Made by a program: the position numbers and the translations under genes | The notes under the pieces: model-generated | Told to the model about the DNA's origin: nothing | Database searches by the model: none | What the model saw: only the letters and a program-made list of their open reading frames with translations | Origin: Oryzias latipes | Taxonomy: Eukaryota > Chordata > Actinopteri > Beloniformes > Adrianichthyidae | DNA length: 64,000 bases | Direction of reading: 5' to 3' | NCBI RefSeq assembly: GCF_002234675.1 | Contig: NC_019875.2 | Coordinates: 30,386,397 to 30,450,396, forward strand | Shown here: positions 11,264 through 22,953 of the stretch, piece after piece | Numbering within the stretch: the first letter of the stretch is position 1 | Layout: every line of letters starts with the position of its first letter

Positions 11264-14200
11264 ATGCATTTGTCAATGGATACCCTGGGGATGGTGGACG
11301 ATAGCGGACATGGAATCGTTGACAGCTATGACATGGCGAAAGGCGCTGGCTCCAGCAACGGAGGCCGGGTCCACAGTATTGATGTCATATTGGGATTCAC
11401 TAAAGACCAGGAGCCCTTGCTGCATTCAGTGGGAGATGATGGCAGCCCCAAAGTTAACGGAGCCCTCCAGCAGGACCCCGCCAAGCCGGTCCCTTCAGAA
11501 CCCTATGGAAACCTTCCGGAACTGGGGGACAGCTCACAGCATCATTCCTACCACGGTGAGTCCCTCAAAACAATCTACTGATTGGTCTTTGATTTATTTA
11601 CTACAGTAAAACTTTGAAGGCGTTTCTGTGCACAGACGTGACATCTGATGAAGGAAAAATAACTTCCAGTCCAGTCCAACCTTAAAATAAAAAACGTTTA
11701 TAAAACTCCCACAGGCCCAAAGCACTGTTCGCTAAAAAGATTCAACATGAAACAAACACAACAGCATCCACACAAGCAAACACAAGACAATCAAAAAGGA
11801 GGAACAGCTGGACAAAAAAAAGTAAAGTTGGATCAAGTCTTGTAAGATTCACTGAAATCAAGTTTTAAAAAGAATTTTTAAAATCCAATGGATTGTGTGA
11901 TATTTTGCACTGAGCTTACATTTGGTTTTCAGCCTCTCAGAAGAATCTGATAATCTGACCCGTGTAATTGGGAGGGTTAGGTGACAGAAAATTACAGTGA
12001 GTTTTAAAAGTCCGACAATGGGCGAAAAGATATGTCTCAACAAACTAATCTGCCAAAAGAAAAATTCAGTCAAATTCACCAAACTGAGGGTCAGGTATGG
12101 TCCCTGAAAAGAAACACTTTTCAGAAGCCTTGGTTTCACGTGTTGAGCATCTTTATTTTGGTTGTTGCAATTAACTTAGGGGCTTCACGGTGGCGCAGTG
12201 GTTAGCTACGCCCTCCCTCACAGCGAGAGGTTCAAATCCCAGCTGGGACTTTTCTGTTCCATGTCCTCCTTGCACATGCAGGGGTTTTCTCCAGCTTCCT
12301 CCCACAGTCCGAAAACATGCTTCATGGTTTCATTGTGCATTTGAAAGTGTGTGGGAGTGATTGTGTGGCCTGGGGACCTCACCTTTGCCCAACAGTAGCC
12401 GGGACAGGCAAGTGGGTTAAGAAATGGGTGGACGTTTTACTTCACTCGTACACACACTTAAAGCATCTTCCCGGTCCTGGAAGGTTTGAGTTCTGCAGAC
12501 ATGTTCTGCATGTTTTTGAAGTTGCTCTGCTCAAACACCCTGACCGAGTTCATCATCAACCTCTGAGGAGACTTCAGCATGACGTCTGTGTCAGCAGCAA
12601 TATGCAGAACCGGTTGGAAAATTGCTATCACGTTACAAAGTTCTTGTCCCATTTGCTTCTTTCCGATGTGCCAACAAAGTTCTGTTCATGTTTCTGAAGG
12701 CATTGTGTGCCAAAGCTTCTCGCGTCATTGGAACAGACAGCAGCTAAGATTAATAAGGAATGCATTACCTTTCTGTTCTTGAAAAAAGTTTCTTTTTTAA
12801 GGTTTCAAGTGATCAGAAATTTAGAATAATTTCTGAACAATAGGATTGTAATCCTGAGTCTTGTTTAAATTAAAAGGGTTAACTTTAGATGACTCCTAAA
12901 CTGTACAAAGGGGATTGATGGAGATGGAGTTACTGCTAGTTTGAGGGTAAAACTGTGATTTTATAATGCAGCTGAGAGAAGGGCAGACCTGCTAACGTCG
13001 TAAACTTTTGCATTATTGATATTTACAAAAGGTTTCCTTCAACAATTGAGAGCTGAAAACAAGATAACTGCTATGTCTGTGACGTCGCCTGTGCATCCAC
13101 GATGGAAACATGAAGTCATGCTTTTTTACTGAGACTGACGTGGGTTCACACGTGGTCTATAGATGCACCAAAGAAGTTGGTTTTTCATCGTACAAACAGA
13201 AAAGTTGAGCTTTTGAATGTAGCAATGATCCCTTCACACGGAATGAGAATGAAACTAACGGATAGATGTTTTTTGCATTGAGTCTCTGCACATCTGCTGT
13301 TCATCCGTCTTTAACAGTTCCAAGCAAAAGTCTGATAGGATTTGGGGTCAAGTTTTGAAAATCCATCCTCATCTCAGACATTATGACATTTGAGTCTGTT
13401 TGGAGTCGACGCCTCAAATCAACAGCCGGTTGTTTTATGGTAAAGGAGCTTCACCGCTGACATGCTTCGCTTGCCCTTTGTCCATTTCCAGGAAAACACA
13501 ATCCACACCACAGCTGTTTCCTTGGCTCATGAAGAAGCCACCTAAAGTCCCTTGTTAGATTAGAGAATGGGTTTAATTAGCAGCAATCTGTTGCTATGGG
13601 ATTATGGAAAGAATTCAGTGAAAGAGGTGTTTTGACTTTCCAGATCCCTGAATCTTTGCTTGATAAGACTCATCTGTCAGTGGAAGTCGTTCGTCATAGA
13701 AGATAAAACACAGATTTACTTAGGAAGAACTGCAAAAGTTCATATTTTACAATCATAAAATAAAATAAACAATAATGACTAATATCTAAAACAGTGAGTA
13801 GCGGGTCGTTTTAAAGTAACTTTGTATCAAAAAAGCAGAGTTTCAGTTTTTGAAATTATTTCTATTTTTCGTATTTATCTTAAATTTTTTAAAGTGGTTG
13901 GACGTTTGACTATTTAGATAATGAATCCATAAAACCAGTCGGCCAGATCCTCTTCTTCTTCCATCTTCTTGCTCCATCTTTATGAGAATTGCTAAACTTA
14001 TCAAAGACGATACTTTTGTCAGAACATTGAGGAAGGGGGTCATCCAAGCTGGAGATTTTAAAATACCTCAAGTTTGTGGCTACACTGGAGTCTGTAGTTT
14101 TGTTCTCAGTAGATGGAGATTTTAAATAAAAAAATATGAATGACGTCTGCTTATTGAATGAGACTCATGGAGCAATAAAATCAACAAAGCAGTTGCGTGG

Positions 14201-16112
14201 TTTGTTCTGATCAATGTATGTGTAAACCATTGAAAAAGCCTTATGTTTCATTCTAGACTCCAGTCTTTTCTCGAGTGATAAGTGTGAAGAAATGAGCAAT
14301 CTCACCAAGGAAGTGGACATCGCTGACGGCTCTCCTAAGTCCATCAAAGAGGAAGAGCACGGCAAGAAAAAGCACAGAAGAAACCGTACCACCTTCACCA
14401 CCTATCAGCTTCATGAGTTGGAGCGAGCCTTCGAGAAGTCCCACTATCCAGACGTCTACAGCCGGGAGGAACTGGCAACGAAGGTCAACCTGCCTGAGGT
14501 TCGAGTCCAGGTAAAGACATGAACCAGGGATAACTGCATTGATACTACAGGACATTTTCCACACAGTTGGCCGTCAATCACACACTGCTTGTTGGTAATG
14601 TCATGACACTGACTGACAGTTCAATCCCAGAATTCCATCCCTCAGAGGTTAGAGGATAGATGTCAAACTGCAGTCCATAAAGGCTGCTGTCCAGTTCTTG
14701 ACCAACTCTTCCGCCCTTGTTAGCTTCTTATTGGCATAACACACCTCATCCAGGTAATCAGCAGAAGATCCTCCAGTAGATGATTCTTGATACCAGTCTT
14801 TGAGGGCTGTTCCAGAAGATGTTCTGCTGCTTGTTTGAGTGGCTACTTTCGTTAAAATGTCCTCTGGAAACACTGTTAAAGTTCAGCTGCCCAGAAGAGC
14901 ATGAATCCTGTAACAACGTGTCCTTTAAATGTTCCTCAAAGCAAGAACTGCTCCTCTATTCCACAAATACCGGTCTCTTCTGTCATCAACGACCCAATGG
15001 GCTCGCTGCTTCTGGCATTTCATAGCATCATGTCAAGTTCAATGTCTAAGTTGGTGAACTTGGATCATTCTTAGTCATATCAAGTTATGATAAGTCATTC
15101 ATGCCTGTGGTTGATGAAAAAAGTCCCAAACCATGACAATTCCGCCACCCTGTTCCACAGCTAACATGAATTTGTTCTGGTAAAACTCTGTAGTTTTCAT
15201 CAAACACATCTTCTGGCACTAAAACCAAACATCTGCCACATACTTTATGTTCAAACTTTTGCTGTGAAGATCAAGAAAAAACAGAATGAGGAGTTCCATC
15301 GGATTCTGTTTCGTTACGTCATGCCTTTAAGACGTTGGTATTTTATGTGTTGGTTTTTTTTATTCAAAAAATATTCAGTAAAGATTGAACTTTGGCTTCT
15401 CTTATCCCTTGTGCTATCTTAGATGACCCCACCCTTACATTGGTTCTCTCTACCATGAAAAAGGTGGATAAAGGTGGAAAGATTTCTTGTAATCCATGGA
15501 CACCAGTGAAGATCACAAATCATTGAAGAAAAAAGGTTCAGAGCACTGTCTAGTGGGTCTAGATGACCCACCTCCCAATGTGAAAGTACCTAGGATAGCA
15601 CAAGGGTTAGAGGAAAAAAAAACTGAAACCGATTAAAATGTTTCACTTGGGTGGTTTTTTTTTTTTTTGTTCAGGTGTGGTTTCAAAATCGAAGAGCAAA
15701 GTGGCGTCGTCAAGAAAAGATGGACACCAGTACCATGAAGCTCCATGACTCTCCAATGTTATCCTTCAATCGTCCTCCGATGCCCCCTAGTGTGGGGCAG
15801 GTGGCCAACCCGATGCCACTGGATCCTTGGCTCACGTCACCTATTTCCAGTGCCACACCCATGCACACCATTCCGGGGTTCATGAGCTCCCCGCAGACCC
15901 TGCAGCCCACCTACTCCAGCCACAGCTTCCTCAACAGCCCACCCGGCATGGTCCAAGGTATGCAGCCGATGGGGCCTCCTGCCTACCAGTGCGCACCTCC
16001 CTTCAACGATAAATACCCGGTGGAGGACGACCGGAATTCCAGCATCGCAGCCCTCAGAATGAAGGCCAAAGAGCACATTCAGTCCATGGATAAAACCTGG
16101 CAGCACATGTGA
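11264..16112 (+). CDS. rx2: Retinal homeobox transcription factor Rx (3 exons, 327 aa)
   Basis: Exons 11264-11555, 14257-14510 and 15675-16112 join with correct phases to give 327 residues. Domains in order: the octapeptide HSIDVILGF near residue 38; an acidic/basic linker; a paired-like homeodomain at about 137-196 ([11 protein letters not shown]...[14 protein letters not shown]) with glutamine at position 50; and a C-terminal OAR motif ([12 protein letters not shown], about 303-318). The second intron splits the homeodomain between positions 46 and 47, a placement typical of paired-class genes. Rx proteins specify the eye field and retinal progenitors and bind TAATTA-type sites in the nucleus. 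The start [13 protein letters not shown] and the length fit the teleost rx1/rx2 group and not rx3, whose start and octapeptide context differ. The choice of rx2 over rx1 is tentative. Introns carry a MITE, a Tc1 fragment and a SINE-like repeat. Confidence 0.93.
12178..12432 (+). repeat. tRNA-headed SINE-like repeat in rx intron 1
   Basis: The head contains an A-box-like TGGCGCAGTGG (12191-12201) and a B-box-like GGTTCAAATCC (12229-12239), as in RNA polymerase III tRNA-type promoters. The body (the 'cctcccacagtccgaaaacatgc' type) and tail match the reverse complement of 7168-7493. Confidence 0.7.
14655..14840. repeat. Possible non-autonomous DNA repeat in rx intron 2
   Basis: The stretch starting 'gtcaaactgcagtcc' and containing 'cacacctcatccaggtaatcagcag' resembles, from memory, a common fish interspersed repeat. 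No second copy in this window. Confidence 0.35.
14870..15330 (-). mobile_element. Tc1/mariner transposase fragment in rx intron 2
   Basis: On the minus strand near 15175-15125 the frame reads [13 protein letters not shown], matching the KHGGGSxMVWGCF block of Tc1 transposases. The flanks are too decayed to trace the termini. Orientation is opposite to rx. Confidence 0.5.
15416..15606. mobile_element. 191-bp MITE with 13-bp inverted ends (piggyBac-like)
   Basis: The left end CCCTTGTGCTATC and right end GATAGCACAAGGG are perfect inverse complements. The flanking tetranucleotides are TTAT and TTAG, close to the TTAA target of piggyBac elements, whose ends also begin CCC. It sits about 70 bp before the rx exon 3 acceptor and has no coding capacity. 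Confidence 0.7.
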
Positions 16113-16529
16113 TGCCCCGACAGGAAGTGGATGGATTTTTAATGCACTCCTGTAAATGTTTACAAACTGTTGATTCGTGTATCAGGTGAGAGGAGACGTG
16201 ACACCAAAGAGGCTTGGGAAATTACCACCATGTGCACCGCTGTGTAACTGTTCAGGCAAACGGTTGATTTTCAAAAATGAATGAAGTATTTAAGTTTTAT
16301 CAAACCACATTAGCCTCCGTGACGCTTTAGGACTCCCATGTTTTGATGTTTCCTCTGCTTTTTTCCGCACAGGTTTTCTATATTAGATCAACTGTAGACG
16401 GTTTAGCCAGACTCTCTGTTAGCTACAGGTTTTTGTACAACATCTAAAGAACAATTGACATCACATTTATACATGTTTTTATGTGGAATAGCTGTCGCTC
16501 AAACTTTTTAAGATGTCAAACATTTCTTT

Positions 16530-16740
16530 AATAAAAACTGTAATACTTGTAGCTCTGTCAGCAGGCGTCTGGGTGCATGGTTCTTCAGACTCCTGATTAC
16601 AACCTGCTGACGGCCAACCTACTGCACTTTGAACGTGTTGTAGAAACTTTTTTGGAACATTTTGTGGCTTCAATCAAGCAGGTTTTATTTGTCTAAATAG
16701 AAATGTCTAGGTGTATTTTTTTTTACTCTTTTACAATAAA
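16530..16740 (+). terminator. rx polyadenylation signals
   Basis: AATAAA at 16530-16535 and 16735-16740, about 420 and 625 bp after the rx stop. Confidence 0.6.
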
Positions 16741-17385
16741 AACAATTTAGCACTTTTTAAAGTATATCTCTAAATTGCAGGGAAAATATATTTTTACTTT
16801 TATGAATTAAAAGAGAATATGTATAATTAAATAAATGAAAAGGCCTTTTGAGGAGCATGAAGTTGTGATGGGGGAAGTTAACGGAAGTCACAGAGCGTAA
16901 TCTGATTTGGAGGCTAATTTAAACAGACAAGCATACCTCTTAACACCTAATTACTATCTTTAAAGCGATTAACCCTGGATTCTCAGGCATAGACAGAATG
17001 CCCTTGGCTACCCCTGAAAAAGCTGCTTCAAGACTCGATTCCTTTCTTTACCATTTAAAAACAAATGTGGATGTGCAGACAAAGGTCTTGGTTGCCCGTT
17101 TATGCTGAATATTTGTGTAATTTCCCTTTAATAGAACAAACTCAACAACGCCCGTGTGATAACTTCAAGTCCATCTTTTTGACCACATGTCCACACTGCC
17201 AGGAAAACTGAAGAAACAGTTCATGAAGCTTCAGCGGCTGTCACTTCATCTCTGCTGTGTGGTGGTGATGGTTCAATTAGATGTATGCATATTGCCCAAT
17301 ATTTCAACAATTGTCATCTCAATGGGTTTCATACCGGTATTTGTATAAGAACATGAAATCAGTCATTAAATACAATAGCTGATTG

Positions 17386-17506
17386 TAAACTAAACTAAAC
17401 TAAACTAAACTAAACTAAACTAAACTAAACTAAACTAAACTAAACTAAACTAAACTAAACTAAACTAAACTAAACTAAACTAAACTAAACTAAACTAAAC
17501 TAAACT
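17386..17506. repeat. (AAACT)n microsatellite, about 24 units
   Basis: Pure pentanucleotide array of about 121 bp without interruption, implying recent expansion. Confidence 0.95.
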
Positions 17507-20500
17507 GGGCATCTTAGACCATCCTCTGAATGGGAAAACTCCTTTAAAAAAAAAAAAGATTCTGGGAAAATAAAGGAGAAACCTCAGGGGTGCCCACATG
17601 GGGGAGGGATCCTCCCCCAGGACAGACAGGTGATGTACCAGAACTCTTAGAGAGAATGAACTTATCTAAATCTACAACTACATGTTTAAAAAGTCCAACA
17701 GACGAGCTTCATCCAGATGGAGTTGGGGGACGGCTGGGGGCGCCAGACGAGTCCATCACTAGTTTATTGTCATCAACTAGTGACATCAATGCAAAATGTC
17801 TTCATGATGGAATGGTCCACGTTCTTGAAGTGGTCCTGGCATCACATTCTGCTGAAACTACATTTCAGAGTTATGTTGGAGGAAATCCGATGGAAGCTTC
17901 CTGACTGCAGGAACTCAGATTGTTCAACCCAGACAAAAACCTCGTTTTACCTCCAAACTGTGGAACATACACTTTGAACGATCTCCTCTGGGTTTTTTCA
18001 GAAAAGCAAAAATGAAGAGAGAGGGAAATTAAAGTAAGTAAGAATGAATCATTCCATAGTTTTACCCCCTAAATGACAGCCGTCTGTAACCTGGATCCCA
18101 TCATGAACAAAGTGGACTCCATGGATTTAGAGGAGGAAAGGGAACTCATGTCTGCAGTTCTTCCCTGGAAGAGGTTTGATGCAACTAATAAAATGTGCAT
18201 TCATCACATAAATCATAGTAAAATGACGTAAAGTTTAGCTGAAAAATTCCAGACTTCATTTCATTTGTTTGTTTGTTTGACTCTATGAGGAACACAGTTG
18301 TGAGAACTCACTGGTAGTTAAAGTGAAGCATAAAGTTGTGTCATTTATGTTAAAATAATTGTCTGCAAATACAGTGAATTCAAGAGAAAAAATCATTTTA
18401 AACAAGGAAGATTTCTTTTCAGAAGATTGATACAAATCTAGCAGAGAGACGGAGGGAAAACCCTGCATGCGTTTGACGAAGACCCTCGGTTTGGATGAAG
18501 GGTCCCGTTCTCTCTCCTCCCCTAACGTCCATTAGTGAGCCACCAGGCTGACTCTGTGAGCTTAATGAGTCCTGGCAGACAATGGGCCCATGCTCGCTGC
18601 GACACAGGGGTTGTGTTCATCCAGACCTGCGTTCCTACAGACCTGTGGCCTTTTGCCAGGCCGTTAGGCAGATGAAGCTCCACTCCATCAGGCCCAACCG
18701 GGGGTGTCATGGGGCCCAGCCTGACTGGCTGCAGGGGCCACAAGGGCTCCATTTTAATTGCCCTCTTGTAGCCTTTGCAGCTAAAATGCCCCCAGTTTAC
18801 GGTGGGAGGGGAGCTTTACGTCTGTTCTGCAACAGGAAGTCCTAGTTGGTTGAAATACTATGAAACCTTCAATCCACTGATTTCCTGTTTCTCTTTATTC
18901 TAGTATCTTCCTCCGTTATTTGGTGCTTAACTCCTTTTACAATCCTACAGCTATTTCAACCATCCCACTGTTCAAATATTCAGCTCTTTCAGTTTTTCCA
19001 GCTGTGACTTTTGGTCACAAATCCTTGAACTTTTCCAGATATTCCAGGATTTCCAGGATTTCTGCCTCCATTGAAACAAATGGGAATCCTTGGTGCAGAA
19101 GCTCGCTGGTTCAATACCCGGCTCTGGCATTTTTCACAAACATTTTTTTTGTTATTGTGCTGTTTTCACTTTATTTATGCTCAACTTTGATCATTTCTTT
19201 ATTTAAATTGTGTTTTTTTTATCTTTAAGTTTCATTCAACGCTGCATTTTCTTCTGGAAAAGCTGCTGCTTCTAGTTTTCTTTTACGGTCTGCATGTGAA
19301 CATCTATTTTGAGGTGTTCAAAAGTAAAAATGGACATTTGTGTACCACATAATACATCAATTGATTATATACTGCATCTCCTTTGAGTGAACGTTTTGGT
19401 AGGTAAATTTGTCCAAAAGAGCCTGTATTTTTCAATCAGAGTTCTCTGAGGTTCAGTTCACGATTATCCTGATAAACGTTGGTGAAATCCCAGAAAAGAC
19501 CAGAAAAAGTGCCCGTCGTGAACCAGCTCTTGACTTAGTTAGGTTCATGAGATAATTAGCCGGGTAAAACTCAGACTTCAGCTGCTGTTAGCTAAATATG
19601 CTTCTCTCTTTTATGCCACAAAGTTTGGAGGAATTTCTCGGCAAAATGATACAGATTGAAAGTGTTCAAGTTTGCTATATTTAGTCCAACTCATTTCTCC
19701 CTGCCCCTGTCTTCATGTAGCTACACCCAGAATACGCTCATAACGCACTCAGAACCAGCAATTAATCACAAGCATTATGATGAGGTCCTGCTTGACCAAG
19801 CATGACCTCCGCAGAGGCCCAGGCTCTAGTTAACAGGCTGACTAGCGGGTCCAGGTCCACGGTGGAAATAATAAGGTAAAACAGTGGAATTAATTGGGTT
19901 TGATGAAGAACACTTTTCAAAGGGACACTATTTTCTCCTCCTGACATAATTGCGGCTCGCTCAGAGGGTGCCGGGGGGTTTGAAGGCTGGCGCCAGTTGC
20001 TCTTCTTTGCCCCAGTGGTCGCTTTGTAGGAAAAGACCTGTCACTCAAAAAAAAAAACCTGCCGCTTCACACTCAACGGCACTAATGCCAACGGCGTCCA
20101 TGTGGACGCAATGCAATGAACCCATGTTGACTAAAGAACCGTGTGTGTTTCTAAAGATGTTTTACTGCTGCAGTTTCTGTCACAAAAACAAGAAACTTTC
20201 TTCACCTTTGGACTAAAGTCTGCAGCATTCCTTCTTTTGAAACTCTTTGTAAAGGATGCTCCAGTTCAAGATCCTGATTAAAAACATGCATGTTCCAAAA
20301 ATACTATCAGTCTCTCAATGTTAGAAAACTCCAGAAGAATTCATTTAAGCCCTGAAAGAGTAATAAAGCAAAAAGAAACACTTCCTGAACACTTTTCCTA
20401 AACCTGGACAGAAAAAAACAAGTCAGGATTCATGAACAGTGTGAGCTGTTATTGTTAAAAGGGAATAAAAAGAACAAGAAAATCTTCTTTACATTTTATT

Positions 20501-22059
20501 TGTTTCGTTCTTTCTGTATTTTTTCTCTGTGTGATAAAATATTCTGGATTGAGGTTGTTGATTCTTCTCAGACAGATCGAACACAGTGTTTATGAAGTAT
20601 TGATGGATTAAATGCATTAATAAACCTTCAATTAAAAGTCAGACTTTTTCATAAGAAAATTAAATATGAAATGTTTTTTCTTCATGTTTTCCTTTTTATT
20701 TTTCATTTGAACTGGTCAGTGTGCCGTGTTTCAGGACACACACGGAAAAAAAAAGAATCAACATGTCGATTTAAACTCTGTCGACATGAGCGCCCCCCCC
20801 CCCAAACCAGGAGAAAGCAGACCAGTCTCTGCTTTCTCAAAATTTAGTAGCTGTTCTTCAGATTTTACAGGAAAACTAAGCAACGACATTTGACTAGTGT
20901 CAAGTTTAAAAAAAACCACATAAAAAAGTTAAATTTGGGTCAAGAACCACATAAATGTCTAAAATCCATTAGAAACATCCTGGACTGTCTTATAGGGAGA
21001 ATGAATACTTTAACCCCAGTTTATGAGGATCTTCATTCTGACTGTAGTTTCCACCAAAATGACAGAACATAAACTTCATGTTTTCCAGAAGACCTGAATG
21101 AGAGAATGTTCTAACAGAATGTTGTGAATAATAACCAGAAATGTCATCCTGACAGCTGTTCGTAGGAAAATATCTTGATGCAGGAAACCGTTTGGTGACG
21201 GCAGAGACTGCAGAGGCCTGCAGAGACGCCGTTTACAATTCCTGGCAAACCCTTTTATGAAGAGAATCATTCCATTTTCTCATGAATTATGCATCCAGAC
21301 CTGTAGATGTGGCTCTGAAATGCGCCCCCTTGTGGTTGCATCACTTTATTATTCATCTTTACTATGGAGTACGATAGTGTTGGCACATTTATAGATTTAA
21401 TCTCCTTTCTTAACCCCTAAACAGTTTTAACTGAAGAGGGAGAACTCATGTGAGCAGAAGACCTGACCATGCCGGAAAGCTTTTGCCCCGGCGTCATGTG
21501 TGCTCAGTCTTTAGTCTGAACATCTGGAACCATCCTGCTGTGGATTTCTTTGTGTTTGCTGAGGCCATAAAACCATTTCAAGGCTAATCCTTTTTTTCAT
21601 TTTTTTGTCTCACTTCTATTCCTTTTTCTTCTTTTGTGTTTGTATCGTACACCAGCTGTTGTGCTAAACGTGTGTTTTTGCTGTTTTTGGTGAGTGGTGT
21701 GAGTGAATCCTGGAATCCCTGGGCAGTTTCAGCGGACATCAGCTGTCGCCTGTTATCAGAACCAGGGCAGATGGGCCTCAGATGCATCTCCAGCGTGTCA
21801 CATGAGCTGCAAATCAATGTTTCCAACAAAGAGACAAGAGTTTTCTGTGTTTGAGGTTGATCAGATTACACACAGGCATGTGAAGAAGGAACCGTCTGAT
21901 GCTGTTTCTTCAAGCACCGTTTAAGATAGAAATCTCCTCTAAACTCTAAACTGTTCAGCTCAAAGAAGAAATGTGAAAATGATGAAACCAAATCCACTGG
22001 GATGATCACAGCTGTAAACGTAAAATGTGTTGTAGAAGATATTAAAGTGTTTGTGGTTA

Positions 22060-22135
22060 TCATGGTGCAGTGGTTAGCCTCTTGCCTCACAGCAAAAAGA
22101 CCCCTGTTCAAGCCCTGGATGGGGCCCTTTCTGTG
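22060..22135 (+). repeat. tRNA-headed repeat, head fragment
   Basis: 'tggtgcagtggttagcctct' then 'gcctcacagcaaaaag' and 'ttcaagcc' repeat the head of the 12178 copy. Confidence 0.55.
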
Positions 22136-22793
22136 TGAAAAAATAATCTACACAAAAAATATTAATTTATCTTTAATGACTCAATTTTCCTATTAAACAT
22201 ATACCAAGCCTAATCATAATCAGGCAAAAGAAGTTACTTAAAATACATTGGCCTCTATAGAAAATTTTAAACTATAAAATCGGAAGTTATCAAAACCAAT
22301 TCTGCTATTTATAGTATTTAAATGTATTACTTCCAATCATCATTTTCATATTTTAATCTTCTTTTTTATCTCAATGTTTTATATATTTGTTATTCTGTTG
22401 TAAGAAATCGTCAAACACTGTATCATTTTTTGAACATTTGTTTGAAGAAAACGTTTTTACATGTATGTGAACTACACAGGAGAAATTGTACTGTACTTTG
22501 AATATTAAATTGAAACCTGTTTTGTTATCAATGTTATCATTATTATTGTTAATGTTATTATTATCGTTAATAATAATAATAATAATAATAATGGGTAAGA
22601 AGAAAGAAGATCACAGACTTTTTAAAAACAGTTAAATCTGGGACAATTACCCCTAAATTTGGCATTTTGGAGACCCCCGGCTGCATTTTGCTCGTTTCCA
22701 TGATCTTCAGCGCCCTCTGGTGGACGGCTGGCGCCATTGCGGGATTTAACGAAAAGCTGATCTGGATTCAGCGTCTGGAGGAGACGGTTGTTT

Positions 22794-22812
22794 CGTGGTC
22801 TCCTCTGATTGG
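22794..22812 (-). promoter_or_regulatory. ER stress response element (ERSE) of calreticulin
   Basis: CGTGG (22794-22798), nine bases, ATTGG (22808-22812): read on the minus strand this is exactly CCAAT-N9-CCACG, the ERSE bound by NF-Y plus ATF6/XBP1. It lies about 150 bp before the ATG. A second CCAAT (22835-22839) faces it, so CTCTGATTGG and CCAATCAGAG form a 10-bp inverted repeat. ERSEs are known in mammalian calreticulin and BiP promoters, so this one predicts induction by the unfolded protein response. Confidence 0.75.
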
Positions 22813-22953
22813 TCAAGGCGTCCGTTCCTCTTGTCCAATCAGAGGCAGACATCTGTTCGCTGGAGCCACTCTGAAATATCTCCTCCGCTTCCTCCTCGTC
22901 ACTTCTGCCTCGTCTGCGTCTGTGCGGCTGCAGAGCTGAAATTACCGGTTAAA

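Larger units (their letters stand above)
16113..22953. other. Intergenic region rx to calreticulin
   Basis: It holds the rx 3'UTR, the (AAACT)n array, a SINE-like head fragment at 22060-22135 and an (AAT)n tract near 22568-22593. No gene is supported. Complex, non-repetitive blocks at about 16.87-17.0, 18.53-18.77 and 19.74-19.95 kb contain TAAT/ATTA homeobox-type cores (for example 'ggaattaattggg') and are candidates for conserved non-coding elements, unproven. Confidence 0.6.

Noticed and set aside
12229-12239. tRNA gene suggested by A and B box motifs
   Set aside because: No cloverleaf can be drawn; the boxes belong to a degenerate SINE-like repeat with other copies in the window.
17386-17506. 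Regular repeats considered as a CRISPR-like array, also at 52798-52952
   Set aside because: Units are directly adjacent with no spacers, in a vertebrate genome; these are simple tandem repeats.
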